Shown: one piece after another, positions 44,001 to 53,286 of the stretch
Layout of the letters: each line of letters begins with the position of its first letter
How positions within the stretch are numbered: position 1 is the first letter of the stretch
Program-made: the position numbers and the translations under genes
DNA from: Balneolaceae bacterium
Lineage (GTDB): Bacteria; Bacteroidota; Rhodothermia; Balneolales; Balneolaceae
Length of the DNA: 64,000 nt
Assembly (NCBI GenBank): GCA_034521495.1
Contig: JAXHMK010000010.1
Location: forward strand, 806,001 to 870,000
Reading direction: 5' to 3'
The notes under the pieces: generated by a model
Seen by the model: the letters and a program-made list of their open reading frames with translations, nothing else
Told to the model about the DNA's origin: nothing
The model's database searches: none

Positions 44001-44596
44001 GGCTTACTGAAAATCACACTCAGTTGATCTCTCAATTCTGATGGTGAATCCGCAATATCTAAAAGTTTTGAGATGTAATACTTTCCAGCTTCGGTGTCGC
44101 TATATCGATTCATAAAATTTCGCCAGAAATCTTCAACAGCCTGAGTCAATAGTTCGTCTTGCTGAACGACTTCAAAATCAAACGGAGTTCCGGCTTTGAG
44201 CGCCTCCTCTTTCAATATTTTCTGACAAAATCCGTGAATGGTAAACACCTGGCTGTCATCGAAATTTTGAATTGCTGCCCTGAGGCGTTGAATAGCTTCC
44301 TCCCTGTGAGCAACCTGATCCACCAACTCGTTTGCAAACGCATCATTGGATTCGATCTTCTGTTCCAGGCTGACCAAACACTCTTTCAGCCGCCTGAAAA
44401 TTCTCTCTTTGAGTTCGGCCGTCGCTTTTTTGGTGAATGTCATCACCAATATCTGATCCACATCCAGTTTTTTCTCAATCAGAAGACGGATATAAAGGGC
44501 CGTTAAGGTATAGGTTTTCCCGGTACCAGCACTGGCCTCAATTAGAATTCGCGGTTTCCAGTCAATATCATACAGTGAATCGATCGGTTTCATCAT
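41030..44596 (-). CDS. recB: RecBCD enzyme subunit RecB
   Basis: The 1188-residue 3'-to-5' helicase and nuclease that also loads RecA after Chi. Walker A is EASAGTGKTYTLTALYIRLL (about 20-39); AALVDEFQDTDPTQYSIL holds the DEFQD motif II, followed by VMIGDPKQAIYAFRGADVYT. Motif IV-VI regions include HKNFRSTPSFNKAVN, STIHNSKGLEFPVVFCPTLW and YYVAVTRAKYLC. The C-terminal nuclease domain has GTAIHKLFED and GFIDLIVRQNGRYYIVDYKS, carrying the catalytic Asp-Asp-Lys. Full length and intact. It overlaps recC by 29 bp and recD by 4 bp. Confidence 0.95.
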   Translation of the reverse strand: MMKPIDSLYDIDWKPRILIEASAGTGKTYTLTALYIRLLIEKKLDVDQILVMTFTKKATAELKERIFRRLKECLVSLEQKIESNDAFANELVDQVAHREEAIQRLRAAIQNFDDSQVFTIHGFCQKILKEEALKAGTPFDFEVVQQDELLTQAVEDFWRNFMNRYSDTEAGKYYISKLLDIADSPSELRDQLSVIFSKPYAKLEGEGLDDAVGYLGDLLKIRRDVVDLWNAEKAAVRQELLQCDLKYYTKKNVESRIREMQKFADDSSFSMDRFDQLKYFTSRYINDPENLKSGTNRVPNHPFFKVCDEYFERVQEFDKVKTTLIQKAVEEIEKIREKLSINSNTVTYDDLLNSVERALVDSESLPEILQKKYPAALVDEFQDTDPTQYSILNSIYPSQKTESSLVMIGDPKQAIYAFRGADVYTYIQARDESFVEQYTLHKNFRSTPSFNKAVNTLFGLSAQPFIEKGIEYLDVDTGQTELEDQFLIDEKRSSKIQLITKPGIESSKDDANRFVFSQTVREIARLLRRAEEGEVLIKNRKLEAGDIAVLVSSHKHAEEMKRRLKEAGIDSVTYSREKVFESAEARRLETVMTAILDPYNRTAVNNALVSGFWGQNLNELYELSIEGDQRQILIDELQELEEVWLRDGFYPMFRKLLFSGERIAKLAQFSSSERILTNLYQLADICAKAEKEGKFDPNALHSWFVDEMADPDKDDEKTLLLESDQNLVKISTIHNSKGLEFPVVFCPTLWDVKKANSKKLLTEYHDQHGDPVIRYDQMPGGEMDEAVYQSRIENTAEEVRKYYVAVTRAKYLCVIPWAHHDASLRSGVVSSLMDHETVREIIQNRSKLKAETDFTDETILNLFRELEQKSDGAIELTIREADEKTEEGSERVWDRSGQLQVSKYNGRLNLDIQRQVESFSSLTSHKAAPGEPDYDQVMDSYLSAIHQQREEIRDLNIFTFPRGATAGTAIHKLFEDQNFRFDTALSDDHSSVIEKVLDQYQIDQKWMTVTQNMIRNVVSADIPGLMLSEVKDHEQLREMEFHFKTKQPSLENILKIIRSRDKVQQTSKNGIKNFLTGFIDLIVRQNGRYYIVDYKSNYLGDTLADYSREHLKEEIYNASYDVQYHLYTVALLKYLKSRITEFDYERDFGGVAYLFVRGMRKGEDGGVWFHKPDEIVIESLTNELEVQL

Positions 44597-47500
44597 CCTC
44601 CTCCTCCATGTAATCCATCATTCGACCCATGATTTGCCGGTATCGATCCGTAATAAATTCTCGCCGAAATTCTACTCCCTCTCCGAGTAAAGCCTGGACC
44701 GCAAGATCACTATTTTCGCCAAACGAATAATCGTCTGTATTAAACGCCTTCGCAGCTTTTTTATATGAATCTGTTTTCTCATCTCTTTCCCTCTCTTCAA
44801 ATGCATAGAGTGTTTTCGGGAAAAAGGTTTGAGGGGCTGTCACGCCTTCTCTGTAAAAATCGATCAACTCCGTCAAAATCTCATCAGCATTCTGAACCGG
44901 CCGAAACACTTTCTTTTTAGGTTCTCCTTTTTTCAATTCACAAAAAAGAAGAGAGTTCTTTTCTCTAAAGTGATCGTTTACAGCTCCACACAAATGTTTT
45001 ATCCAGCTATCGAGTGCCACCTTACCGGAAAAACCGGAAGGCGTGATATCTACAAATTGAGCTTCTGAATAGCTGGTCAAATTTCCCTCAAGTTGATGAT
45101 CGCCTATAGATACATTCACCGGAAATTTATGCAGATTGGGATCAATTCCGGCATTTTTTAGGATGGAAATCGCTGTGCGGACATTTTTTTTAATATCCAG
45201 CACTTTCCGCTCACCCGACCACCCCACCGGTACCGCGCCGGATTGCATTAAATACTCCTGAATCTGTTGATCTGACATACTCTCCAATACCCAGCCGAAC
45301 ACTCTTTGAAACAGAATATGTTTTTCGAGATGATCCAGCTCAAATTCATCCTTCTCCTGGTCAGATTCTCTCAATGAAACCTCAAACCGCTTTCGCAAGA
45401 ACCAACGGATTGGATTGCTGTAGAAGCGTGATAACTCATCAATCTGAATCGGTTCTTCTGATTCTTCCAGAGGAATAGGTTTATGAATTTTCAATCCGGA
45501 CATTGAATTTTCATCATCCTGTATTGCCTGAGCGGTTTGTAAATAAACTCCTGAATAATTTTTCTTTGATTCAAAATTTGTACGCGAAAATCCCGAGAGA
45601 GCTTCCTTTTTAATGATCTTTTTCACTTCGATTCCTGATGAATTTGAGATCACATCCACCCATTCACTCACAATGGTAGACGGCGGAATCTCCTCATTAT
45701 CTACCGGACTTTGACCGATGAAACTACAATAATGAACCTCACCAGCAGCCATGATTGATTCAAGAAAAAGATTTCGATCCTCGTTCTTCCGATTTCTTTC
45801 TCCCGGCAGCGGATTCTGAGCCATCAAATCGAAATCGGGGCTGATCTGTTTGCGCGGAAAATTACTCTCGTTCAGGCCGATCAACGCGATGATCTTAAAC
45901 GGAATACTCCGAACCGGCACCATAGAACTGAATGTAACACCCTTTGTGAACAACGCACCGGAGGCTCTGTATCGGTCCAGCAAAGAGCTTAGTTCACTCT
46001 TAAAAAGTGAAAAGGAGATTTTTCTTTCACATCCCGCAACCTCAGCCTGCTCCTGAATCTGCCCCATCGTTCGTTTGATAGTCTGTGCCTCCACGCTCTC
46101 CAGGAGTAGATCATCAAAAATAGATTTCATACGATCTGTCAGCCATTTTGACCAATCGCCACAAGATTTCTTTTGTTTGACCTCCTTCCGCATATTATCC
46201 AGCTGGGAAAGGTAGTTGGAAAATGCTGACCAGGTTTGCTGATCATTTGTCGTCCGTATAGACTGATAAAGAAGCATCTCATCCACAACTTCTCCCTCTT
46301 TTCCGCCTAATAGATTCCCAAACCAACCCCGTCGCAGTGCCGAACTCCAGGTCTGCAGCTCTTCTGGCGGCTGATCAAACTCTTTTCTGTGATTCGCATC
46401 CAATCCCCAAACCACATGATTTTCTTCGATCCACCGTTTTAGCTTGTGGCAATCCGATTCTGAAATCCCATAGGATTGATAAACCGGTTTCATCATAAAA
46501 AGATCAATTACGTCCGATTGTTTAAATCTGGAATCGATCAAGGACAACAGTCGCAGAAGGGCTCTCTCGATTCCCACATCCGTTTGTCTTGCAGAATATC
46601 CGGCGTGATATGGAATGTGTGGAACGTCATTTTCAGCCTGATCAAATACCGCTTTGATATACGGCCGATAGGTATCCAGATCCGGAGTGGCTACAAGAAT
46701 ATCATCGGGATGAAGCGTATCATCTTCTTCAAATTTCTCCAGTAAAAACTGGTGTAACACCTCAATTTCCCGAAGCGGACTGTGGCAGGAACGAATCTCT
46801 ATTCCCGTGATATCACCCTCACTATTTGAGATATTTTTGACCGGATTTCCGTTTAGAATATTGTTCTGGACCTGATTCAAAGACCGGTTCTCTGAAATTT
46901 TAGAATGAAGATTTAAAGTTTCATCAGGACCTAAACTATTTATGACTTCATGGATACTAACTGACTCTTTACCAATAACTTGAAATAGTTCATTTTGATT
47001 ATTTTCAAGCTGTTTTGTTAGTTCAACCTGGAAAATGAAAACATCTGATTGATCTCCTGCTTTTTTTAATAACTTTATTATTGGCATCGGCAATAATCCA
47101 GGATTCAGAACAAAGAGTGAATCATCCGTTTCAACAGTTTTCCTTGATAATGCTGTTGCGATTTCAACATAAAGCTCCGCCCGGTTTTTTACTTTTTGAT
47201 TCCCTGACTCTTTCCATGAATTGTTCAATAATCGCCAGAGTTCCGACTGCCACTGTTCATCCCCTTCTCCTGATTTTCCCTGCTGCCATCCCAAAATCAT
47301 CAACGGCCTGTAAACAAGATATTCATCAAACACAGAAGCGATCTGTCCGGCCAGTTGAAAAACAGCTTGCTCCCTCCTATCATCCGGCTGACTTTGAACA
47401 TACCGATCCAATATCCCGAACTTCTCACGCACTTTTTCATCATTCAGCAACTGGAATAACGACCATTTCATCGGCTGCAGATCGGATGGCAGAAGTTCCG

Positions 47501-47741
47501 GAAGGTCAGGGTAGATTTTTCGGATTTGTCTCCAGAGCCACTCTGCGGGAAGTATACACTCCATGTTTGCTGCAATCCCGTTATTTTCTGCCGCAAAAAG
47601 TTTAAACCATCGCGCCGTATCCAAATTCGGGACAATGATTTTTTGAGAAACAAACGGATCATCAGGAGCTTTTTCCGCTAACTTTTCAGCCAGCTCCCCG
47701 GAAAGTATTTTTAGATTATGGCTCTTGGTAAGATGAATCAT
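44568..47741 (-). CDS. recC: RecBCD enzyme subunit RecC
   Basis: The 1057-residue subunit that scans for the Chi sequence and splits the DNA strands. Family marks include the start HLTKSHNLKILSGELAEKLA, FDEYLVYRPLMILGWQQGK, IEIRSCHSPLREIEVLHQFLLE, VATPDLDTYRPYIKAVFDQ and IPFKIIALIGLNESNFPR. As expected for RecC, it resembles an inactive helicase-nuclease and shows no functional Walker A. The Chi octamer recognised here cannot be predicted. It is the first gene of the operon. A 209-bp gap separates it from the divergent glycosyltransferase region. Confidence 0.93.
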   Translation of the reverse strand: MIHLTKSHNLKILSGELAEKLAEKAPDDPFVSQKIIVPNLDTARWFKLFAAENNGIAANMECILPAEWLWRQIRKIYPDLPELLPSDLQPMKWSLFQLLNDEKVREKFGILDRYVQSQPDDRREQAVFQLAGQIASVFDEYLVYRPLMILGWQQGKSGEGDEQWQSELWRLLNNSWKESGNQKVKNRAELYVEIATALSRKTVETDDSLFVLNPGLLPMPIIKLLKKAGDQSDVFIFQVELTKQLENNQNELFQVIGKESVSIHEVINSLGPDETLNLHSKISENRSLNQVQNNILNGNPVKNISNSEGDITGIEIRSCHSPLREIEVLHQFLLEKFEEDDTLHPDDILVATPDLDTYRPYIKAVFDQAENDVPHIPYHAGYSARQTDVGIERALLRLLSLIDSRFKQSDVIDLFMMKPVYQSYGISESDCHKLKRWIEENHVVWGLDANHRKEFDQPPEELQTWSSALRRGWFGNLLGGKEGEVVDEMLLYQSIRTTNDQQTWSAFSNYLSQLDNMRKEVKQKKSCGDWSKWLTDRMKSIFDDLLLESVEAQTIKRTMGQIQEQAEVAGCERKISFSLFKSELSSLLDRYRASGALFTKGVTFSSMVPVRSIPFKIIALIGLNESNFPRKQISPDFDLMAQNPLPGERNRKNEDRNLFLESIMAAGEVHYCSFIGQSPVDNEEIPPSTIVSEWVDVISNSSGIEVKKIIKKEALSGFSRTNFESKKNYSGVYLQTAQAIQDDENSMSGLKIHKPIPLEESEEPIQIDELSRFYSNPIRWFLRKRFEVSLRESDQEKDEFELDHLEKHILFQRVFGWVLESMSDQQIQEYLMQSGAVPVGWSGERKVLDIKKNVRTAISILKNAGIDPNLHKFPVNVSIGDHQLEGNLTSYSEAQFVDITPSGFSGKVALDSWIKHLCGAVNDHFREKNSLLFCELKKGEPKKKVFRPVQNADEILTELIDFYREGVTAPQTFFPKTLYAFEERERDEKTDSYKKAAKAFNTDDYSFGENSDLAVQALLGEGVEFRREFITDRYRQIMGRMMDYMEEEDDETDRFTV

Positions 47742-47950
47742 AGATTGCTTTTTGGGATGATACAGATTTTGATCTCAATCCGAAAATAGCAAATTGGTAT
47801 GACACCTGATGTCACCTCACACCAAAAAACGGTCTTTTAATTTCATATAGATATTTCAACAGGGCAATGAAATTCAATATCTTGTAATCTTAAATAATCA
47901 TAACTCATCTATTATTGGTTAACCTCAATTGAAATTACATCGATAAAGAA

Positions 47951-48688
47951 TTGCTTCTCACAGTCGTTATTGTCACTAAAAATCCCGGTTCAGACATTTT
48001 TGCAACTCTTGCCAGTATTCTTCCATTGAATGATGAATCGGTAGAGGTTTTGATCAAGGATAATAGTGATGACGATTCACTAAAAGAGATTAACCGATGT
48101 TTTCAATTTACTAATTTTAGGTATGAACACTCATCCGATGATGGTATTTATGATGCGATGAATCAGGCAATTGAACTGGCAGAAGGTGATTATCTCTATT
48201 TCTTGAATGCGGGGGACACCTACATCGATTGTGATTTATTGAATATTTTGGAAAAAGATAATTCTAAAACAGATTTCTTCTACGGGAACATCATTAACCT
48301 TCATCCATTCGCACGCCAGATTTCATATTCAAAGTATATTAATAAATACAGCGTATATCTTCGGCGTGTTTGCCATCAGGCCATAGTAGTAAAAAAAGAA
48401 GTTTTTAATCAGCTTGGTTTTTTTGATACAGACCTGAGTGTTAATGCTGATTATCTCTTTATGTTAAAGCTTTTTGATCGGTTTAAGGGAAAGTCACTTC
48501 AAAAACTCATCAGTATATATAAAGGCGACGGACTTTCTTACAAATATACATTGTCGGTCAAAGAAAAAAATCATTTGAAGAAGGAGCTAAAAAAGTTCTA
48601 TAATCCAATAGAATTGGTTCTTCTTGGTATCAGTAAGATTCTGCTTTCCTGGTTTATCACTGTTAAAAATTTCAACAAGCCGAAATGA
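47951..48688 (+). CDS. Glycosyltransferase family 2
   Basis: A 245-residue GT-A-fold glycosyltransferase. The start is a TTG at 47951, as the family start LTVVIVTKNPG follows at once and the only earlier in-frame codons, back to a TGA, offer no ATG. The nucleotide-sugar site includes VLIKDNSDDDS and HSSDDGIYDAMNQAIELAEG, and YLYFLNAGDTYID carries the DxD-like metal site. The DGIYDAMNQ motif recalls colanic-acid-type enzymes such as WcaE. First gene of the rightward polysaccharide cluster. It overlaps the next gene by 4 bp (ATGA). Donor and acceptor are unknown. Confidence 0.87.
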   Translation: MLLTVVIVTKNPGSDIFATLASILPLNDESVEVLIKDNSDDDSLKEINRCFQFTNFRYEHSSDDGIYDAMNQAIELAEGDYLYFLNAGDTYIDCDLLNILEKDNSKTDFFYGNIINLHPFARQISYSKYINKYSVYLRRVCHQAIVVKKEVFNQLGFFDTDLSVNADYLFMLKLFDRFKGKSLQKLISIYKGDGLSYKYTLSVKEKNHLKKELKKFYNPIELVLLGISKILLSWFITVKNFNKPK

Positions 48689-49794
48689 AGATTTTATTTC
48701 TACTTCCGGCTCTAACCGATTCATATACGCGAAAGCGAGTTACTATGATCAATAAATTAGATGTTGATTGTACTGTTCTCGGATATGATAGAGAACATTA
48801 TGAAGCAAGTCCGTGGGAGCTTGAAACGGTGTCTTTAGGTCGGTTGACACACGCAAGGCTTCTCAAAAGAATCCCTGTGATGATTAAATCTATTTTTAAA
48901 ATTCGCAAGAAAATTAAATCGTTCGATGTGCTCTACTGCTTTAATTTTGACATTCTTTTTATTGGTTGGCTGAGTACAATTTTTATACAAAAAGATATAA
49001 AAATTATTTACGATTTAGCGGATATTCATAAGGTTCTCGGTGGAACTGGCTTCCTGTCAACTGTCTTCCGATCAATTGAAAGATTTTTATTGAAAAGAAC
49101 TACAATGGTGGTTGTCGCCTCACCCGCTTATATCGATGGATATTTTCATAAAATTCAGCATGCCGACAACAGGTTTTTTGCGATAGAGAACAAAATGCTT
49201 CCAGGTGTAAAATCATCAAAGAATAGAGTAAGGTCTGGCTATAAATCAAAAAAAGGAGTCTTAAAGATTGGATATTTTGGGATGTTACGCTGCGAGACTT
49301 CCTTAGATTTTTTGCATCGGCTTCTGGTTAAGAATAAAGATAAATTTGAATTACTTCTTGCGGGGATCTTCCTTCAGACAGAATCATACAAACCAAATTT
49401 TCAAAAATTAGAAAACGCCAGTTACTACGGTGCCTTTGTGTATCCGGACGATCTGCCCAAATTATACAATTCAGTTGATATTATTTGGGCAGCTCACATG
49501 CACGGCGAAACAAATAGTAAATGGTCAATGTCGAACCGTTTTTACCAGGCTTGTTTTTATAAACGCCCGCTGATAACCCAGGCAAATACCCAGGATTCTG
49601 AACGGGTAGAATCTTACAATATCGGTGCCACTCTTGACCTTAATGACTTTGACTCCTCTGAAAAAATCATTCACTCCATTAACAAGGAAAAAATGGAAAC
49701 CTGGAGAAGAAATCTGAACAGTTTACCTACCGAGGTTCATACCTATACCGGCGAACATGCAAAACTGATTAACTTGATTAAATCGTCCGGTTGA
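48685..49794 (+). CDS. Glycosyltransferase family 4-like
   Basis: A 369-residue GT-B-fold enzyme. The N-terminal domain starts MKILFLLPALTDSYTRKRV and includes DVLYCFNFDILFIGWLST and KIIYDLADIHKVLGG. The C-terminal donor-binding domain has KIGYFGMLRCETSLDFLHRL, YGAFVYPDDLPKLYNSVDII and the nucleotide-sugar contact near SNRFYQACFYKRPLI, where the usual Glu of E-x7-E is poorly matched. The start overlaps the preceding stop (ATGA). Likely adds one sugar during repeat-unit assembly on the cytoplasmic side. Specificity unknown. Confidence 0.8.
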   Translation: MKILFLLPALTDSYTRKRVTMINKLDVDCTVLGYDREHYEASPWELETVSLGRLTHARLLKRIPVMIKSIFKIRKKIKSFDVLYCFNFDILFIGWLSTIFIQKDIKIIYDLADIHKVLGGTGFLSTVFRSIERFLLKRTTMVVVASPAYIDGYFHKIQHADNRFFAIENKMLPGVKSSKNRVRSGYKSKKGVLKIGYFGMLRCETSLDFLHRLLVKNKDKFELLLAGIFLQTESYKPNFQKLENASYYGAFVYPDDLPKLYNSVDIIWAAHMHGETNSKWSMSNRFYQACFYKRPLITQANTQDSERVESYNIGATLDLNDFDSSEKIIHSINKEKMETWRRNLNSLPTEVHTYTGEHAKLINLIKSSG

Positions 49795-49812
49795 TGTAAG
49801 CAGCTTTTTGAT

Positions 49813-50913
49813 ATGATCACAGATAAATTTGAGAACCATTTACGATTTTCCATTGATTGGTTGATTAAAAGCAGGCATATATCAGGTGGTTCAAGCGCAT
49901 ATTATGCTCCTCTTTTTGGATGGAGCAAACCCTATCCTGAAACAACCGGCTACATCATTCCAACTCTTCTCGAATACTATCATTACTCGGATTATAAACC
50001 TGCGTATGAAACGGCTCTTGAATTTGGGGAGTGGCTTCTGTCGATTCAATCGGAACAAGGATATTGGAATGCCGGCCAGCATCCGCCAGAAAAGAAAGAC
50101 CCAAGCGTATTCAACACGGGGCAAATTTTATTTGGTTTGAAATCATTGCTCGAAGAGACAAACGATACGAAATGGGCAATTTCGCTCGATAAAGCAACTG
50201 GATGGTTATGTGAGTCAATCGATGAAAATGGCTACTGGAAATCGGGACACTATCGCGGATTTAATCCAACCTATTATTCCCGTGTTGCCTGGGGAATACT
50301 GTTAGCTTCCACTGTTTTGGATAACAAATCGTATCGAAAAAAAGCGATCCTGGTTTTGGATTCTCTGATCAAAAATAAAAACCCTAACGGAACTTTTAGC
50401 GGCTGGGGATTTGATGAGCACGGACCTGCTTTTACACATACCATTGCTTATACCCTGCGCGGATTTATGGAATCTTCAATCGATGTAGATGACTGGGAGA
50501 AATATGGAGCGAAAACCGAACAGGCACTGCAAAAATTTTATACCCTGGCTGAATTAAAAAATGGACGTTTGGCAGGACAGTACGACGAAGAGTTCTCCGG
50601 CACTGAAACCTATAGTTGTATTACAGGAAATTTTCAGATTGCCCTCTGTTTGATGAGGTGGTATGAGAAAAACAACGATCTACGGCTGCTAAATGCCTCT
50701 TCAAAGCTGATTGAATTTTCTATCGGCAGCCAGTCTACTGCTTTTTCACTATTCTCTCATAAGGGAGCTATTCCCGGATCAAAACCATTTTGGGGACGAT
50801 ATATGATGTTCCGCTACCCAAATTGGTCTGCAAAGTTTTGTGCAGATGCGTTACTTTTGTTTTTGAAACTGTACAAAAAAGAATCTGACCGATGGGACAT
50901 CGCGGAGTCGTAA
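49813..50913 (+). CDS. Predicted alpha/alpha-barrel protein of a polysaccharide cluster
   Basis: A 366-residue protein without signal peptide. It is made of repeated helical hairpins with aromatic Gly/Trp-rich turns, such as SEQGYWNAGQHP, DENGYWKSGHYRGFNPTYYSR and GTFSGWGFDEHGPAFTHTIAY. These resemble (alpha/alpha)6-type folds of prenyltransferase/squalene-cyclase-like and some glycoside-processing proteins. I recognise no catalytic signature. Similar genes often stand beside heparinase-like and formyltransferase genes in exopolysaccharide clusters, as here. Its last 22 bases overlap the formyltransferase gene. A role in maturing or trimming the polysaccharide is only inferred. Confidence 0.55.
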   Translation: MITDKFENHLRFSIDWLIKSRHISGGSSAYYAPLFGWSKPYPETTGYIIPTLLEYYHYSDYKPAYETALEFGEWLLSIQSEQGYWNAGQHPPEKKDPSVFNTGQILFGLKSLLEETNDTKWAISLDKATGWLCESIDENGYWKSGHYRGFNPTYYSRVAWGILLASTVLDNKSYRKKAILVLDSLIKNKNPNGTFSGWGFDEHGPAFTHTIAYTLRGFMESSIDVDDWEKYGAKTEQALQKFYTLAELKNGRLAGQYDEEFSGTETYSCITGNFQIALCLMRWYEKNNDLRLLNASSKLIEFSIGSQSTAFSLFSHKGAIPGSKPFWGRYMMFRYPNWSAKFCADALLLFLKLYKKESDRWDIAES

Positions 50914-51710
50914 TAACAGCCGGATTTGACAAATCTGAAGCAGCCACCTGTTTGGTTGAGCTGTTTAAACAGAAAGGTGTGCCAGTTAAAGGAATTATTG
51001 TCGTTAGTCCCTACTCACTTCGGCGTATTCGGTTTTTTTTAAAAAAAAAGGAATTTTCAACCATAGTAGAATCTATTCGACGTCTTGCCGGTTTTCAAAG
51101 ATCCATCTCAAATGACAGATCAAAAATAATTAAACAGTTTAGAAGTGAACGTCAAATCTCTATTCAATCTTTAAAAAAATGGGCTAAAGTAAATCAGGCC
51201 AAGATTATTTCTGTAAACAGATTAAACTCTGATCAAGCAATTCACTTTTTAAAAGAAACTGATCCTCAGTGGCTCGTTTACAGCGGTGGCGGAATTCTGA
51301 AAGAACCTGTAATTAACCAGATGGATGGCAGAATTTTAAATGCTCACCAAGGCCCACTACCGGAAATTCGAGGCATGAATGCGGCTGAGTGGTCGATCCT
51401 GCTGGATCAAAAACAGGAAGCTACGATTCACCTGATTGACCGGGGAATTGATACGGGAAAAATCATCAAAAGTATTCCATATTCTATTGAAGAGAATGAT
51501 GATATTGAATCCATTCGGGAAAAAGCAATTATCAAAGGAATTGAGGGGTTAATCGAAGTCGGTTCGAAAGAAACACTTGAGATGTTTAACGTTCGGGAGA
51601 ATCATTCTGAATATCGGCAGTGCTATACGCTCTCGTACGTAATGAAAGAAATGCTCCAACAAAAATTAAAGGCCAAAAAGAAAAGGAGTTCAGGTGTTCA
51701 AAAAGATTAA
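50892..51710 (+). CDS. Formyltransferase-domain protein
   Basis: A 272-residue protein with a C-terminal formyltransferase catalytic domain. QWLVYSGGGILKEPVINQMDG leads into ILNAHQGPLPEIRGMNAAEW with the catalytic Asn and His, then ATIHLIDRGIDTGKII with the Asp. The three-residue N-H-D set of methionyl-tRNA formyltransferase and sugar N-formyltransferases is therefore present. The N-terminal half is divergent and basic and lacks the start typical of Fmt, so it is not the housekeeping enzyme. Context suggests formylation of an amino-sugar using N10-formyl-tetrahydrofolate (inference). It overlaps neighbours on both sides (22 and 17 bp). Confidence 0.75.
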   Translation: MGHRGVVITAGFDKSEAATCLVELFKQKGVPVKGIIVVSPYSLRRIRFFLKKKEFSTIVESIRRLAGFQRSISNDRSKIIKQFRSERQISIQSLKKWAKVNQAKIISVNRLNSDQAIHFLKETDPQWLVYSGGGILKEPVINQMDGRILNAHQGPLPEIRGMNAAEWSILLDQKQEATIHLIDRGIDTGKIIKSIPYSIEENDDIESIREKAIIKGIEGLIEVGSKETLEMFNVRENHSEYRQCYTLSYVMKEMLQQKLKAKKKRSSGVQKD

Positions 51711-53286
51711 GCAGTCTCTACAAACACTGGCCTATGTTACTCCAAAGCAATTTTTCTATCGGATTAAATATTTGTTGACACCTGTACGATCTCTCAAAAT
51801 TAAACGCAGTCAGGGCAATACAAAACCAAATTCAATTCGATGCCTACCAATCCCAGCATCTAAAAAACTTATTGAAAAGACGGATTCCGGTTATCATGTT
51901 ACTGTTCTGAATTTGTCGAAAAATTACAAAAACCAAATTAATTGGGCTGATGATTCCTATGGTCAACTTTGGAATTATCATCTTCAATATGCTGACTTTT
52001 TAAAGCAGGATAATTTGTCTGCCGCCGAAAAAGAGTATCTTTTACTTAACCTGTATGAGTGGCTGAAAGTTGGGAAGTTAAAACCGGAACCCTATCCCGC
52101 TTCGTTGCGGATTATGAATCTCCTTCGTTTTTTATCAGAAAACAAAAAGAATATTGATAAGGAAACAGAATTAACAGACTATCTATACTCGGAACTCCAC
52201 TTTCTCGAAAATCGACCCGAGTATCATTTGTTGGGTAATCACCTGATGGAGAATGCATTTGCCCTGTTGATGGGAGGTATTTTTTTTCAAGAAGAAAAAT
52301 GGGCTAATCTTGCAAAGCAGATCTTTTCTGAACAGGTGCCGGAACAGATCTTATCAGATGGCGGTCATTTTGAACGGAGTCCAATGTACCATCTCATTCT
52401 GTTATTTCGGTTTCTCGAGGCCATCTATTATTTACCTCAGGATTCAGAATTGCATTCACGTTTTACCGAAACAGCTAAGAAAATGCTAGGCTGGATTGAT
52501 CAAATGAGTTTCCGAAATGGGGATTTGGCTCATTTCAATGATTCAACAGATCATCAAGCCCATTCCAAGAAACAGATTCTTGAAATGGCCCGGCAGTGTG
52601 GAATTAGTGAGTATAGATCGTCATCTCTCAGTGACTCCGGATACCGAAGATTTTCAGATGGGAATGCAGAACTCTTAATTGATGCCTGTGGAATTAAACC
52701 TGAATACCTGCCGGGGCACGCTCATGCTGATTCACTCTCATTCATCCTATACTATGGCGGGCAACCCATTATTATAGATCCGGGAGTTTCAACATATGAA
52801 GCCAACGAGCGACGCAATTGGGAGCGTTCAACAAAAGCACATAATACGGTTACATTTAAAGGGCAAAATACAGCTGACGTTTGGGGGAAATTTCGAGTTG
52901 CAAAACGTCCGGATGTTAAAATTATGGAGGAGACAGGTTTTGAATTTAATCTGCGTCTGAATCATAAACTTAAATCAGGTGAAAATTTTGAACATCAAAG
53001 AACGTTTACATGCGCAGATTATGTAATTGATATTTCCGATACAGTAAACCTGGAAACACCAGTTGAGGGCAGGCTTCATTTTCATCCTGATATAAAAATT
53101 CAGGAACTGAGAAAAAATGTAGTTATACTTGATAACGGGACTGAGATAGAATTACAGAACATTTACCACGTCGAAAAGTTTACATACAAATACTCAAAAA
53201 CATTCAACATTCGGACTGAAGCCGTTGGAATCAGATACGAGTTTGAACACAATGCATCACTAAGAATTACTTTTCCCAGTACATGA
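51694..53286 (+). CDS. Heparinase II/III-family protein
   Basis: A 530-residue protein starting at GTG 51694. Residues about 60-300 form an alpha-helical toroid, with the marker PEYHLLGNHLMENAFALLMGG near 175. The C-terminal heparinase II/III beta-sandwich has LPGHAHADSLSFILYYGGQP, IIDPGVSTYEANERRNWERST and KAHNTVTFKGQN, with candidate catalytic His and Tyr residues. No signal peptide is evident. In exopolysaccharide clusters this family is thought to lyse or edit the uronic-acid-containing polymer. It overlaps the formyltransferase gene before it and, by 4 bp, the glycosyltransferase after it. Confidence 0.82.
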   Translation: MFKKIKQSLQTLAYVTPKQFFYRIKYLLTPVRSLKIKRSQGNTKPNSIRCLPIPASKKLIEKTDSGYHVTVLNLSKNYKNQINWADDSYGQLWNYHLQYADFLKQDNLSAAEKEYLLLNLYEWLKVGKLKPEPYPASLRIMNLLRFLSENKKNIDKETELTDYLYSELHFLENRPEYHLLGNHLMENAFALLMGGIFFQEEKWANLAKQIFSEQVPEQILSDGGHFERSPMYHLILLFRFLEAIYYLPQDSELHSRFTETAKKMLGWIDQMSFRNGDLAHFNDSTDHQAHSKKQILEMARQCGISEYRSSSLSDSGYRRFSDGNAELLIDACGIKPEYLPGHAHADSLSFILYYGGQPIIIDPGVSTYEANERRNWERSTKAHNTVTFKGQNTADVWGKFRVAKRPDVKIMEETGFEFNLRLNHKLKSGENFEHQRTFTCADYVIDISDTVNLETPVEGRLHFHPDIKIQELRKNVVILDNGTEIELQNIYHVEKFTYKYSKTFNIRTEAVGIRYEFEHNASLRITFPST

